A stretch of 38,617 nt of DNA from an uncultured Bacteroidota bacterium (GCA_903924075.1 CAIYAG010000119.1:1-38617), one strand, 5' to 3'. Shown: positions 24,611-34,007, counted from the stretch's first letter. Notes: generated by a model from the sequence alone, not told the origin. Program-made: numbers and translations.

Positions 24611-26047
24611 ATGAAGCATTGGCATATCCTTATTTTAATCACACTCATTTGTTCTGGCAATTTGCTGGCTCAAAGGATTTCAGTAAAGGATACTGTTTTT
24701 CAGAAAAATGAAATTGCCTCAAATAATAGCACATTCGATTCTCTGACCATTTCTAAAGTATCCGTGAATGGAAATAAAAGAACAAAGGGACAGGTGATAC
24801 TTCGTGAATTATCTTTTTTTAATGGCGATTATTTATCAAAAAAAGATTTGCACGAAAAGCTGAAATTGTCGAAACAGCAGTTGATGAATACTGCTTTATT
24901 TGTAGATGTTGATTTAGTTCCTATTATAAAAGATAGCACAGTTGAGATCCAGGTGAATGTAAAAGAGAGATGGTATTTGTTCCCGCTTTTATATTTCAAA
25001 TTAGTGGATCGAAACTTTAACCAGTGGTGGGTAGAGCAACACAGAAGTCTTGATCGTGTAAACTATGGGATCAAATTTATTCAGAACAATGTAACAGGAA
25101 GAAACGATAATCTGGATGTTTGGCTAATTACTGGATACACGCAGCAAATCACATTAAGATATGACCTGCCATTTGTAGATCGAAAGCTGAAACATGGATT
25201 CAACGTGGGTTTTGTGTATGCCAGTCAGAAAGAATTGAATTATGCAACTGGCGATAACAAACAATTGTTTTATAAGCAAGACGATATTTTTGTAAAGAAA
25301 GCAACACGTTACGATATCACTTATTCTTATCGACCAGATATCAAACAACGCCATAGTTTCAAAGTTTCCTATAATCAGGAACAAATTGCTGATACAGTTA
25401 ATAAGATCAATCCGAATTATTTCACCAATAACGGAACCCATTTCAACTATATTGATTTCAATTATGGATATCGATATTACAATGCCGATAATAATGCCTA
25501 TCCCAAAGATGGATTTTTGTTTCAGGGCAACATTTATAAAAGAGGACTTGATAAAGCATCGAATTTATGGATGATGAATGCAAGAGCTGTTTATGCAGTT
25601 CCAGTTTCAAAAAAAGCATTCTTGCATTTCGAAGCGATGGCGCAAGTAAAGTCGCCACCCAGCAATGGCTATATCGATCAAAAAATGTTCGGTTATGGAA
25701 GTTTTCAAATGCGGGGATTAGAATATAATGTAGTTGATGGCATGTCTGGGATCATGCTGAAAAGTACGATCCATCGGGAATTGGTGCATTTTACTGTTAA
25801 GAATCCTTTTAAAAGTAAAACCCACGACCTAATACCATTCAGGTTTTACATGAAGGCCTATGCTGATTTTGGATATGCGCAGCTCCCCAATTCAATCGCT
25901 TCTAATACCCTAAACAATACGGTATTGCATACCTGGGGTTTTGGAATGGACATTGTTTCGATCTACGATTTTGTATTTAAAATTGAGTACAGCTTTAACC
26001 AACTGGGCAAGGAAGGCTTATATTTACAGAGTAGAAACGACTTCTAA
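24611..26047 (+). CDS. POTRA-containing BamA/TamA-type outer-membrane protein
   Basis: This is a 478-aa protein from ATG 24611 (MKHWHILILITLICSGNLLAQ signal peptide); the ORF track begins at TTG 24572. One POTRA domain lies near residues 40-130 (SKVSVNGNKRTKGQVILRELSFFNGD). The remainder is a beta-barrel with alternating aromatic strands, ending with an FVFKIEYSFNQLGKEGLYL-type strand. It is Omp85-related but much shorter than BamA and without its multiple POTRAs. It may help insert or transport outer-membrane components. The nadK start follows after 10 bp, so they are probably co-transcribed. Confidence 0.87.
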   Translation: MKHWHILILITLICSGNLLAQRISVKDTVFQKNEIASNNSTFDSLTISKVSVNGNKRTKGQVILRELSFFNGDYLSKKDLHEKLKLSKQQLMNTALFVDVDLVPIIKDSTVEIQVNVKERWYLFPLLYFKLVDRNFNQWWVEQHRSLDRVNYGIKFIQNNVTGRNDNLDVWLITGYTQQITLRYDLPFVDRKLKHGFNVGFVYASQKELNYATGDNKQLFYKQDDIFVKKATRYDITYSYRPDIKQRHSFKVSYNQEQIADTVNKINPNYFTNNGTHFNYIDFNYGYRYYNADNNAYPKDGFLFQGNIYKRGLDKASNLWMMNARAVYAVPVSKKAFLHFEAMAQVKSPPSNGYIDQKMFGYGSFQMRGLEYNVVDGMSGIMLKSTIHRELVHFTVKNPFKSKTHDLIPFRFYMKAYADFGYAQLPNSIASNTLNNTVLHTWGFGMDIVSIYDFVFKIEYSFNQLGKEGLYLQSRNDF

Positions 26048-26057
26048 TAATAAAAAT

Positions 26058-26936
26058 ATGAAAGTAGCAATATATAGTCGGGGTCTCGATTTTGAACAAG
26101 AAAACCCAATCCAACTTTTGTTGGAAGAGTTAATGCGCTATGACACTACGATTTTTATCTATCGCCAATTATTAGAACAATTTTCTTTTACTGCGAATAT
26201 TTACGAAAAACTCATTCCGTTTACAACATCAGAAGAACTTACAAAAGATATAGATATACTCATCAGTCTTGGTGGAGATGGAACGATGTTGGACGCAGTA
26301 ACATTGGTAAAACAAAAGAATATTCCCATACTTGGGATCAATTTTGGCCGACTTGGATTCTTGGCCAGCATTAGTAGAGATGAACTTTCTATAGCGGTGG
26401 ATGCATTGATCAACAGATCGTTTCATATCGAAAAAAGAACCTTGATTCATTTGGATTCAAATGAATCATTGTTTGGTGATGCACCATTTGCTTTGAATGA
26501 ATTTGCGATCCATAAAAGAGATATTTCGCCGATGGTAAAAATTCATACCTACTTGAATGGCGAATTTCTAAACACTTACTGGGCCGATGGTTTGATCGTT
26601 GCAACCCCTACAGGTTCTACAGGCTATAATATGAGTTGTAATGGCCCCATTGTTTTCCCGGAATCTTCCAGTTTTGTAATTACACCTGTAGCGCCACACA
26701 ACCTAAATGTGCGATCCATTGTAGTACCTGATTCAAATGTGATCTCATTTGAAGTGGAAGGACGGGCAGATCAGTTCATTTGTGCTTTAGATGCCAGAAG
26801 AGAAATTGTAACAAAAACCATCCAGCTGGCGGTTCGGAAAGAAAACTTTTATATCAATTTGGCCAGGTTGAATGAAAATAATTTCCTTTCTACACTTAGA
26901 ACGAAGCTTACTTGGGGCCTAGATAAAAGAAATTAA
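26058..26936 (+). CDS. nadK: NAD kinase
   Basis: This 292-aa cytoplasmic enzyme phosphorylates NAD to NADP. I start at ATG 26058 (MKVAIYSRGLDF); the ORF track adds 39 residues read from the overlapping barrel gene. ISLGGDGTMLDA (GGDGT at 72-76), GINFGRLGFLA, the ADGLIVATPTGSTGYNMSCNGPI region and the C-terminal beta-rich domain are diagnostic. Its place between a POTRA protein and DUF6089 is a conserved Bacteroidota arrangement. Confidence 0.97.
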   Translation: MKVAIYSRGLDFEQENPIQLLLEELMRYDTTIFIYRQLLEQFSFTANIYEKLIPFTTSEELTKDIDILISLGGDGTMLDAVTLVKQKNIPILGINFGRLGFLASISRDELSIAVDALINRSFHIEKRTLIHLDSNESLFGDAPFALNEFAIHKRDISPMVKIHTYLNGEFLNTYWADGLIVATPTGSTGYNMSCNGPIVFPESSSFVITPVAPHNLNVRSIVVPDSNVISFEVEGRADQFICALDARREIVTKTIQLAVRKENFYINLARLNENNFLSTLRTKLTWGLDKRN

Positions 26937-26990
26937 CTTTTACCTTAGAGAAAATTGATGCTATTTTACAATAGTTAGATGTAAAAACTC

Positions 26991-27839
26991 ATGCTACAGA
27001 AAGTTGGACTATTTATTTTATTGAGTATTTCTTTGGTTTCAACCAAAGCACAAACACTTGAGGCTTACTCGCATCAGGCTGAGTATGGTTTTTCTGTAGG
27101 CTTGGGTCATTATTTTGGAGATCTGAATACCAGTACTCAGATCAACCGACCAAAATTTGCAGGAGGAATTTTTTTTAGAAAGCAGGTCAATAATTATGTA
27201 GGTGTCAGGATTTCAGGTAATTATACTTTTTTAGGCTATTCTGATGTGTATAGCTCAAATCCTGTTGAGCAGCAACGAAACCTTAGTTTTAATACCAATG
27301 TTTGGGAAATGAGTGTTTCTGGAGATTTTAATTTTTTCAAATTTGTACCAGGTTTCGAGGAATATAGGTTCACACCTTATGTTAGTCTTGGTATTGGCGT
27401 GTTTTCATTTGATCCTTATGCCTATTTAGGAGGGCAAAAATACCTACTCCGCCCATTAGGCACAGAAGGCCAGGGTAGTGCCCTATATCCAGATCGAAAA
27501 CCCTACAGCCCAATTGCGATGTGCATTCCCTTTGGAGTAGGCATGAAATACGCGCTCAATGAGCGCATGAATGTATTTGGTGAGGTCTCCTACCGGTTTA
27601 CGAATACAGATTATTTGGATGATGTGAGTACTAGCTATGCACCAGACGCTTTTCCGCCATTGCCCGATGGATCTGCATCGCCAGCTTTTTTGTTACAGGA
27701 CAGAAGCTATGAAACAGGTACCACTATTGGAATAAAGGGCCGCCAGAGAGGCAATAGCCTTAAAAAGGATTCATTTGTAACCTTACAAGTTGGCCTTTCA
27801 TTCAATATCCAATCCTATCACTGCCCAACTTCTAAGTGA
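26991..27839 (+). CDS. DUF6089 family outer-membrane beta-barrel protein
   Basis: This is a 282-aa exported protein with signal peptide MLQKVGLFILLSISLVSTKAQ. The rest is an eight-strand-like barrel: AEYGFSVGLGHYFGDLNT, VGVRISGNYTFLGYSD, RFTPYVSLGIGVFSFDPY and a final VTLQVGLSFNIQ strand. DUF6089 proteins sit between nadK and uppS in many Bacteroidota, which supports the assignment. Its function is unknown; it is probably a structural or assembly factor of the outer membrane. Confidence 0.85.
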   Translation: MLQKVGLFILLSISLVSTKAQTLEAYSHQAEYGFSVGLGHYFGDLNTSTQINRPKFAGGIFFRKQVNNYVGVRISGNYTFLGYSDVYSSNPVEQQRNLSFNTNVWEMSVSGDFNFFKFVPGFEEYRFTPYVSLGIGVFSFDPYAYLGGQKYLLRPLGTEGQGSALYPDRKPYSPIAMCIPFGVGMKYALNERMNVFGEVSYRFTNTDYLDDVSTSYAPDAFPPLPDGSASPAFLLQDRSYETGTTIGIKGRQRGNSLKKDSFVTLQVGLSFNIQSYHCPTSK

Positions 27840-27920
27840 TTTTTTTAAAATTTATCTGATTTTAACCCTTTATAGGCAGTTTTTCTTTTAATTAAATCCT
27901 TCCAACCCCGCCCTTTTTGT

Positions 27921-27928
27921 TAATTTCG
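27921..27928 (+). promoter_or_regulatory. Putative -7 box for uppS
   Basis: TAATTTCG resembles TAnnTTTG with one mismatch; rpmH in this window has a similar TAnnTTCG box. It lies 21 nt before the uppS ATG. Confidence 0.35.
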
Positions 27929-27949
27929 CAGCCTAAATGCAGGTATACC

Positions 27950-28747
27950 ATGGAGGAAAGCCTCATTGGCAAAATTGATAAGGATCGTTTGCCAAGACAT
28001 ATCGCAATCATAATGGATGGTAATGGACGCTGGGCTGAAGAAAAAGGCCAGGAGCGTTTATATGGACATTTTCATGGTGTTGAAAGTGTTCGAATTATTG
28101 TGGAAGGTTGTGCAGAATTAGGTATTGAATACCTGACTTTGTATGCATTTAGTACCGAAAACTGGGATAGACCGCAGAAAGAAGTGGAAGGACTCATGTC
28201 GCTTTTTGTAGAAACCATTCGCAAAGAAGTGCCTACTTTGAACAAGAACAACATTCGGTTACACGTGATCGGTGATTTGAGCCTTTTACCCAAAGATGCG
28301 CATGAAGAATTGCACGAGGCACTGGCATTAACCAGCCATAATACGGGCCTCAATGTAGTGCTGGCATTGAGTTATAGTAGTCGTTGGGAATTAGTAAATG
28401 CTGTAAAACAAATTGGATTGGACGTGGAAGCTGGCAAAATTACAGCTGCATCGATCAATCAAAGCGTTTTAGAACACTATCTAGCTACTAGCGAATTCCC
28501 TGATCCGGAATTGATGATCAGAACCAGTGGAGAGTACAGGATCAGTAACTTTTTATTATACCAATTGGCTTATGCTGAATTATATTTTACAAATACCCGT
28601 TGGCCTGATTTCCGCAAGGAAAATTTGGTGGAGGCCATTTTAGATTTTCAGGGTAGAAACAGGCGGTTTGGAAAAACCGACAAACAAATTCAGGAGGAAA
28701 CCCACGGCTTAATCACAACTATTTATGACGGAATGCCAATTAAATAG
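27950..28747 (+). CDS. uppS: Isoprenyl transferase (undecaprenyl diphosphate synthase)
   Basis: This 265-aa cis-prenyltransferase extends farnesyl diphosphate to the C55 carrier used for peptidoglycan and surface polysaccharide. I start at ATG 27950 (MEESLIGKIDKDRLP) rather than the TTG in the ORF track. HIAIIMDGNGRWAEEKG holds catalytic Asp23. LYAFSTENWDRPQKEVEGLM and PELMIRTSGEYRISNFLLYQLAYAELYFTNTRWPDF are the other signature blocks. The bamA gene follows in the same direction. Confidence 0.97.
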   Translation: MEESLIGKIDKDRLPRHIAIIMDGNGRWAEEKGQERLYGHFHGVESVRIIVEGCAELGIEYLTLYAFSTENWDRPQKEVEGLMSLFVETIRKEVPTLNKNNIRLHVIGDLSLLPKDAHEELHEALALTSHNTGLNVVLALSYSSRWELVNAVKQIGLDVEAGKITAASINQSVLEHYLATSEFPDPELMIRTSGEYRISNFLLYQLAYAELYFTNTRWPDFRKENLVEAILDFQGRNRRFGKTDKQIQEETHGLITTIYDGMPIK

Positions 28748-28779
28748 GTGATTTAACAAACACTTTTAATTATTCCCAT

Positions 28780-28787
28780 TAATTTGC
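28780..28787 (+). promoter_or_regulatory. Possible -7 element for bamA
   Basis: TAATTTGC is a near-match to TAnnTTTG, one base short. selD has the same TTAATTTGC word upstream. It would give a leader of about 70 nt before ATG 28864. Confidence 0.3.
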
Positions 28788-28863
28788 CCAACTTAAAACC
28801 AATAGAATCGCTGAAAGTATTATGGAATTGACTTTCAGACTGGAATTTAACAAAACGAACCGG

Positions 28864-31602
28864 ATGCAGAAATTGTACAAATATTTAGTGTTGGCTTCTC
28901 TTATTTTGTTGGTGAGTTTTTCGGCTCAATCGCAATCTTCAAAAGATACTACTATCACTTCTATCGATGCTGATTTGATGAATATCTTCAATCAGAAAGC
29001 CGCCAAAACTTATAAAGTTGCCAGTGTAAAAGTGGTGGGTAATCGTTTCTTTGATGAAAACCTTTTAATATCGATCGCCAATATCAATATCGGAGATGAT
29101 ATCAAAATTCCGGGTGGAGATAATTTCTCAAAAGCCATTACTAAATTGTGGTCTCAGAATTATTTTAGCAACGTGGAGATTTATCTGACCAACCTGGAAG
29201 GAAAAAATGTAAGCGTTGAAATTCAAGTAACAGAGCGCCCTCGTTTATCTAAATTTTATTTTAGAGATGTCAGTAAAAGTCAGAGTGAAGACCTTTCAGG
29301 TAAAACCGGGTTGGTTCCTAATCGCGTAGTTACAGAGAACATGAAGATCACTGCGGTAGAAGCCATCAAAAAATATTATGCTGAGAAGGGTTTCCAGGAT
29401 GCAAAAGTTAAGATCGTTGAAAGAAAAGATAGCTCTTCAAATAATACCTTAACGCTGAACTTCTTTATCGACAAAGGAACCAAAGTGCATATCAATAATA
29501 TCAATTTCGGTGGAAATAATACAGTTGAAGAATCGAAATTGAAAAAGCAATTAAAAGATACGCATGAACAATCTCGATTAACTTTATTTCCTACCTATGA
29601 TAAAGGAATGATCGTTGATGCGAAACATTATACATTCGATGATTATTTGAAAGAGAAAGGGTATTTAACTTTTAGCAGAACAAAAAAAGTATTAGATCCC
29701 TATGTTCGAATTAAATTCAGTTCTGCAAAATATAATGATAAAAAATTCACTTCCGATCTTGATAATATTCTAGAATACTATAACACATTGGGTTATCGTG
29801 ATGCAACCATTTTAAAAGATACCATATATCATACTAAAAAAGGTGACCTGAATATTGATATCAAATTATCGGAAGGACGCAAATATTATTTCGGAAATAT
29901 CACATGGCGTGGTAATACCAAATTTGGTGATTCTGTACTTACTACAATCCTTGGAATTAGAAAAGGAGATATCTATAACATGGATATCCTCAATAAGAAA
30001 TTGGGTAAGAATGCAGGGCCTGAAGGTGGCGATATCAGCGGATTGTACCAAGATGATGGTTATTTGTTCTTCCGTACAGATCCTGTTGAAACTGCAGTTT
30101 ATAACGACACGATCGATTACGAGATCAGAATTGTGGAAGGGCCACAGGCAACCATCAAAAACGTACGTATCTCAGGAAATGATCGAACTAAGGAATATGT
30201 AATTAGAAGAGAATTGCGTACCATTCCGGGTGAGAAATTCAGTCGCACCGATCTTGTACGTTCTAATCGTGAGATTGCCCAGTTGAATTATTTCAACCAA
30301 GAAAAAATCGGGATCAATCCTATTCCAAATCCGGAAGATGGTACTGTTGATATTAATTATACCGTGGAAGAAAAATCCAGTGATCAGTTGGAGTTGAGTG
30401 CTGGTTGGGGTGGTGTGATCGGATTAACAGGAACACTTGGTGTTTCGTTCAACAACTTCTCGATCCGTAATATTTGGAAGAAATCTGCATGGGATCCTTT
30501 ACCAATGGGAGATGGACAAAAATTGAGCATCCGTGTACAAAGTAATGGTAAGGCATTCCGTTCTTATAACTTCTCATTCACCGAACCATGGTTGGGTGGA
30601 AAGAAAAGAAATGCACTAACATTCAGTATTTATAATACGAAGTATGGTCAGACCTATAACCCTACCACTGGATTATATGATCCGAATTACTCTGATCAAA
30701 GTTCGATCACAACAACTGGTGCAACTGTTGCATTGGCAAGGCAGTTGAAATGGCCGGATGACTATTTCTCATTAACAACAGCGTTGAGTTTTACGCGATA
30801 TAATTTGAATAACTATGCCATTGACCCGGTTAACTTACCTGGATTTACAAATGGATATGCGCATAATGTCAATGTTAAATTTACTATTCAACGATCATCA
30901 GTTGACCAACCTTTATTCCCAAGAACAGGGTCTACATTTATGGCGAGTGTGCAGTTAACACCTCCCTATTCTTTGATCAGTAGTAACATTGCAAATTCTG
31001 CAAACCCTTACGAGTGGATCGAATATCATAAATGGCGTTTCAATGGTGATTGGTTCATTCCTCTTGGTAAACCAGGTGGGCCAGAACATAACAAACAGTT
31101 TGTAATCAGAACCTCAGTTAAATTGGGCTATTTGGGCCGCTATAATTCCGATCTTCAAATTTCACCATTCGAAAGATTCCAAGTGGGAGATGCAGGTTTG
31201 AGTAATCAGTTTGCCTTGTTAGGATATGATATCATTGCACACAGAGGATATCCTGTTTATAGTACTTCAGATCCGAAAGTGAATCCTGATCAGCAATCAA
31301 CACGTCAATACTTTACCATTTTCAATAAATACACAATGGAATTAAGATATCCATTGAGTTTGAATCCGAGCAGTACTATTTATGCATTAGGATTCTTTGA
31401 AGCTGCTAATGGATGGTATTCTATGAAGGATTATAATCCATTCCAATTGCGTAGGTCTGTTGGATTGGGTATGCGTTTCTTCTTACCGATGTTTGGTTTA
31501 CTTGGATTTGATTATGGTATTGGATTGGATAGGTTTACACCGGGTAATAGTATGAAAGATGCTGCAAGATTTACCTTCATGCTGGGCTTCGAACCGGAAT
31601 AA
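28864..31602 (+). CDS. bamA: Outer membrane protein assembly factor BamA
   Basis: This is a 912-aa Omp85 protein that folds beta-barrels into the outer membrane. I choose ATG 28864 because MQKLYKYLVLASLILLVSFSAQSQ is then an ordinary signal peptide; the longer frame from 28822 adds a charged 14-residue lead. Five POTRA repeats occupy roughly residues 40-430 (YKVASVKVVGNRFF, KVHINNINFGGNNTV, KYYFGNITWRGN, ATIKNVRISGNDRTK and so on). The 16-strand barrel follows, with SWSF-like and VRGY-related regions (DIIAHRGYPVY) and a final RFTFMLGFEPE strand. Two skp/ompH genes follow, the partner chaperones. Confidence 0.97.
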   Translation: MQKLYKYLVLASLILLVSFSAQSQSSKDTTITSIDADLMNIFNQKAAKTYKVASVKVVGNRFFDENLLISIANINIGDDIKIPGGDNFSKAITKLWSQNYFSNVEIYLTNLEGKNVSVEIQVTERPRLSKFYFRDVSKSQSEDLSGKTGLVPNRVVTENMKITAVEAIKKYYAEKGFQDAKVKIVERKDSSSNNTLTLNFFIDKGTKVHINNINFGGNNTVEESKLKKQLKDTHEQSRLTLFPTYDKGMIVDAKHYTFDDYLKEKGYLTFSRTKKVLDPYVRIKFSSAKYNDKKFTSDLDNILEYYNTLGYRDATILKDTIYHTKKGDLNIDIKLSEGRKYYFGNITWRGNTKFGDSVLTTILGIRKGDIYNMDILNKKLGKNAGPEGGDISGLYQDDGYLFFRTDPVETAVYNDTIDYEIRIVEGPQATIKNVRISGNDRTKEYVIRRELRTIPGEKFSRTDLVRSNREIAQLNYFNQEKIGINPIPNPEDGTVDINYTVEEKSSDQLELSAGWGGVIGLTGTLGVSFNNFSIRNIWKKSAWDPLPMGDGQKLSIRVQSNGKAFRSYNFSFTEPWLGGKKRNALTFSIYNTKYGQTYNPTTGLYDPNYSDQSSITTTGATVALARQLKWPDDYFSLTTALSFTRYNLNNYAIDPVNLPGFTNGYAHNVNVKFTIQRSSVDQPLFPRTGSTFMASVQLTPPYSLISSNIANSANPYEWIEYHKWRFNGDWFIPLGKPGGPEHNKQFVIRTSVKLGYLGRYNSDLQISPFERFQVGDAGLSNQFALLGYDIIAHRGYPVYSTSDPKVNPDQQSTRQYFTIFNKYTMELRYPLSLNPSSTIYALGFFEAANGWYSMKDYNPFQLRRSVGLGMRFFLPMFGLLGFDYGIGLDRFTPGNSMKDAARFTFMLGFEPE

Positions 31603-31623
31603 ACAAAGCTTAAACAACATTGT

Positions 31624-32142
31624 ATGAAAAAGATCATTGTTCTTCTCTTAGCTGTCATTGGTTTAACTGGATTCGTTTCTGGGCAACAACGTTATGCGGT
31701 GATCGATACCAAATATGTGTTGGATAAAATTCCTGAATACAAGGAAGCTGATAAACGTTTACAAGCAATTAGCCAGCAATGGCAAAAAGAGATTGATGAC
31801 CGTCAGGTGCAGTTAGACAAAATGTATAAGAACTACGATGCTGAGCAATTTATGCTGACCGACGAACTCAAGAAAAAACGCGAAGACGAGTTGTTTCTGA
31901 AAGAAAAAGAGGTCAGAGATCTTCAGAAAAGGAGATTTGGTTATGAGGGCGATTTGTTTAAAGAACGCCAAAAATTAGTTAAACCCATACAGGACAAAGT
32001 ATACAACGCTATCCAGAAAATGGCATTAGCCAAGTCTTATGATTTTGTATTGGATAAAAGTGAAGGAATTACCATTATATTTGCCGACCCGAAACTGGAT
32101 AAGAGCGATGAATTGCTGAAGGAAATGGGTATTAAATTTTAA
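31624..32142 (+). CDS. OmpH/Skp-family periplasmic chaperone
   Basis: This is a 172-aa periplasmic protein that holds unfolded outer-membrane proteins on their way to BamA. The signal peptide is MKKIIVLLLAVIGLTGFVSGQ. RYAVIDTKYVLDKIPEYKEADKRLQAISQQWQKEIDDRQVQL opens the Skp domain, followed by a long charged coiled coil and the closing YDFVLDKSEGITIIFADPKLDKSDELLKEMGIK. It is 21 bp after bamA and 27 bp before a second copy, a common Bacteroidota pair. Confidence 0.94.
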   Translation: MKKIIVLLLAVIGLTGFVSGQQRYAVIDTKYVLDKIPEYKEADKRLQAISQQWQKEIDDRQVQLDKMYKNYDAEQFMLTDELKKKREDELFLKEKEVRDLQKRRFGYEGDLFKERQKLVKPIQDKVYNAIQKMALAKSYDFVLDKSEGITIIFADPKLDKSDELLKEMGIKF

Positions 32143-32169
32143 ACAACTATCAATTATAAATTCACTAAA

Positions 32170-32781
32170 ATGAAGAAAGTATTATTTGTGTGTGTGGCTG
32201 TTTTTGCAAGCCTTTTATTTACAAATCACACCAATGCTCAAACCAAAATCGGAACTTTTGACGAAGAGAGTGTATTGGGTTTGATGCCAGATATCGATAA
32301 AGTAACAGCAGCTTTACAAAGCTTTGCAAAAGATTCTTTGCAAGTTGATTACGAATATAAAGTAAGCGAGTTCACTCGCAGAGATAGCATCTTTAAAAAA
32401 GATTCTGCTACCATGCCTGCAAGAGCTAGAGAGCAAGCTGTGAAAGAATTAAACCAGATCAAATACCAATTAGTGAATTGGCAACAATACCAACAACAAG
32501 CTGTTCAAGCTAAACAAGAAGAGCTATTGGTGCCTTACAAACAAAAGATCTATGCTTCTTTGGAAAAGATCATTCGTGAGCAAAAATATACCCATATTTT
32601 CCGTAGCGATGCTTTGTTGAAATCTCCGATCGGTGACAACCTTTCTATTAAAGTTGCACAAGACTTAAAATTGAACCTTCCTAAAGAAGTGATCGATGAG
32701 TTAAAGAATCAGGGTGTTCCTGTTCCTGCCGGTACTGTACCAGCAGCACCAGCTACCAAGCCTGCTCCTAAAAAAGGATAA
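32170..32781 (+). CDS. OmpH/Skp-family periplasmic chaperone, second copy
   Basis: This is a 203-aa Skp-like protein with signal peptide MKKVLFVCVAVFASLLFTNHTNAQ. KIGTFDEESVLGLMPDIDKVTAALQSFAKDSL and a Gln/Lys-rich coiled coil (QYQQQAVQAKQEELLVPYKQKIYASLEKIIREQKYTHIFRSD) follow. It differs from the first copy in a C-terminal Pro/Ala tail (VPVPAGTVPAAPATKPAPKKG). It probably shares the chaperone role with a different client set. A terminator follows its stop. Confidence 0.92.
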   Translation: MKKVLFVCVAVFASLLFTNHTNAQTKIGTFDEESVLGLMPDIDKVTAALQSFAKDSLQVDYEYKVSEFTRRDSIFKKDSATMPARAREQAVKELNQIKYQLVNWQQYQQQAVQAKQEELLVPYKQKIYASLEKIIREQKYTHIFRSDALLKSPIGDNLSIKVAQDLKLNLPKEVIDELKNQGVPVPAGTVPAAPATKPAPKKG

Positions 32782-32802
32782 TTTCTACAATAAATATTTT
32801 TT

Positions 32803-32836
32803 AGAACCCCATCCATGCGATGGGGTTCTTATTTTT
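32803..32836 (+). terminator. Terminator of the bamA-skp operon
   Basis: AGAACCCCATC and GATGGGGTTCT form a perfect 11-bp stem with a 5-nt loop (32803-32829), followed by TATTTTT. The T-tract doubles as the murI -7 box. Confidence 0.88.
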
Positions 32837-32837
32837 G
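32830..32837 (+). promoter_or_regulatory. -7 box for murI fused to the upstream terminator
   Basis: TATTTTTG matches TAnnTTTG, begins one base after the terminator stem and ends 4 nt before ATG 32842. This predicts a leaderless murI mRNA. Confidence 0.5.
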
Positions 32838-32841
32838 GTAC

Positions 32842-33663
32842 ATGAAGAAGAGCCCCATCGGTGTTTTTGATAGTGGATATGGTGGATTAACCATACTCAA
32901 GGAAATTGTGAAGCAATTACCTGAATATGATTATTTGTATTTAGGCGACAATGCGCGCGCACCTTACGGACCGCGTTCATTCGAAACGGTATATCAATAT
33001 ACCCTACAATGTGTAGATTGGTTCTTTCAACAAGGATGCGAACTGGTTATTTTAGCTTGTAACACTGCATCAGCAAAAGCTTTGAGGAATATTCAACAAA
33101 AGGATCTTCCAAAAATGGGGACTCATAAAAGAGTACTGGGTGTGATCAGACCTAGTACAGAGATCATTGGGAATTATTCAAAGTCCCGAGATATTGGCAT
33201 CTTAGGCACTACTGGAACGGTATTGAGCAATAGTTATCCAATTGAGGTCAGTAAGTTTTTTCCCGATATCAATGTATTTCAACAAGCATGTCCCATGTGG
33301 GTACCCTTGATCGAAAATGCCGAATTCAATCATCCAGGAGCCGACTACTTTGTAATAAAATATCTCGAAGGGTTACTAGCACAATCAGGTAAAATAGATA
33401 CTATTTTATTGGCATGTACCCATTATCCACTTTTGATCGATAAAATAAAACAGTATTTGCCTGCTGGAATTACGGTGGTGTCTCAAGGAACTATTGTAGC
33501 AGCAAGCTTGGTGCAATACCTTGAAAATCACCCTGATATGGCAGATGCGATCAGTAAAACGGGTAGTTTGCAATTTTTCACAACCGACGCTGCTCCTGAT
33601 TTTGACAATCATGCAAGCCTGTTTTTTGGAAAGGAAGTTAAATCGCAACATATTTTTCTTTGA
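32842..33663 (+). CDS. murI: Glutamate racemase
   Basis: This 273-aa cytoplasmic enzyme converts L- to D-glutamate for peptidoglycan. I start at ATG 32842 (MKKSPIGVFDSGYGGL); the ORF-track start at 32815 lies within the terminator hairpin. The two catalytic cysteines are in LACNTASA (Cys73) and LLACTHYPLL, and GDNARAPYGPRS is the usual substrate loop. Its place after the bamA-skp-skp run is conserved, but the hairpin shows it can be transcribed on its own. Confidence 0.97.
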   Translation: MKKSPIGVFDSGYGGLTILKEIVKQLPEYDYLYLGDNARAPYGPRSFETVYQYTLQCVDWFFQQGCELVILACNTASAKALRNIQQKDLPKMGTHKRVLGVIRPSTEIIGNYSKSRDIGILGTTGTVLSNSYPIEVSKFFPDINVFQQACPMWVPLIENAEFNHPGADYFVIKYLEGLLAQSGKIDTILLACTHYPLLIDKIKQYLPAGITVVSQGTIVAASLVQYLENHPDMADAISKTGSLQFFTTDAAPDFDNHASLFFGKEVKSQHIFL

Positions 33664-33666
33664 TTC

Positions 33667-33698
33667 TTTTGCCTTTTCACTCACAATCCTTACCTTCG
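33667..33698 (+). promoter_or_regulatory. Putative rpmH promoter
   Basis: TTTTG (33667-33671) and TACCTTCG (33691-33698) are separated by 19 nt, the expected -33/-7 spacing; the -7 has one mismatch to TAnnTTTG. The leader would be about 75 nt. Confidence 0.45.
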
Positions 33699-33778
33699 CC
33701 GTCCTTTCACAAGCAGCAGTATGGTGACTGCAGGCATGAAACGAAACAATATTACCGGGTTAGTAAAAAATCGATAAC

Positions 33779-33934
33779 ATGAAACGTACATTCCAACCAC
33801 ACAAACGCCGTAGAAAAACCGTTCACGGTTTTCGTAAACGTATGGAGTCTGCAAATGGCCGCAAGGTATTAGCAAGCCGCAGAGCGAAAGGCCGCAAGAA
33901 ACTTTCTGTTTCTAGCGAGAAAGGATTAAAATAA
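33779..33934 (+). CDS. rpmH: 50S ribosomal protein L34
   Basis: This 51-aa gene is too short for the ORF track. The product starts [22 protein letters not shown] and continues [24 protein letters not shown], matching L34 along its full length. It is a basic protein of the large subunit near the 23S core. A TTA-AAA-TAA end and the terminator at 33964 mark its 3' end. It precedes rnpA and yidD as in most bacteria, but no dnaA is beside it. Confidence 0.98.
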   Translation: MKRTFQPHKRRRKTVHGFRKRMESANGRKVLASRRAKGRKKLSVSSEKGLK

Positions 33935-33963
33935 TATTCGGGTCCACCGCATAAAATATTTAG

Positions 33964-33995
33964 CCTCATCCAGAGAAATCGGGATGAGGTTTTTT
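33964..33995 (+). terminator. Terminator between rpmH and rnpA
   Basis: CCTCATCC and GGATGAGG form an 8-bp stem with a 10-nt loop, followed by TTTTTT. The T-tract runs into the rnpA -7 box. Confidence 0.8.
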
Positions 33996-34002
33996 AGTTT
34001 TG
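33995..34002 (+). promoter_or_regulatory. -7 box for rnpA fused to the rpmH terminator
   Basis: TAGTTTTG matches TAnnTTTG, uses the last T of the terminator run and ends 5 nt before ATG 34008. It is the same layout as at murI. Confidence 0.5.
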
Positions 34003-34007
34003 TAGAT

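Noticed and set aside
32815-32841. Longer murI start at 32815
   Set aside because: Those codons lie inside the terminator hairpin and upstream of the -7 box; MKKSPIGVFDSG at 32842 is the normal MurI N-terminus.
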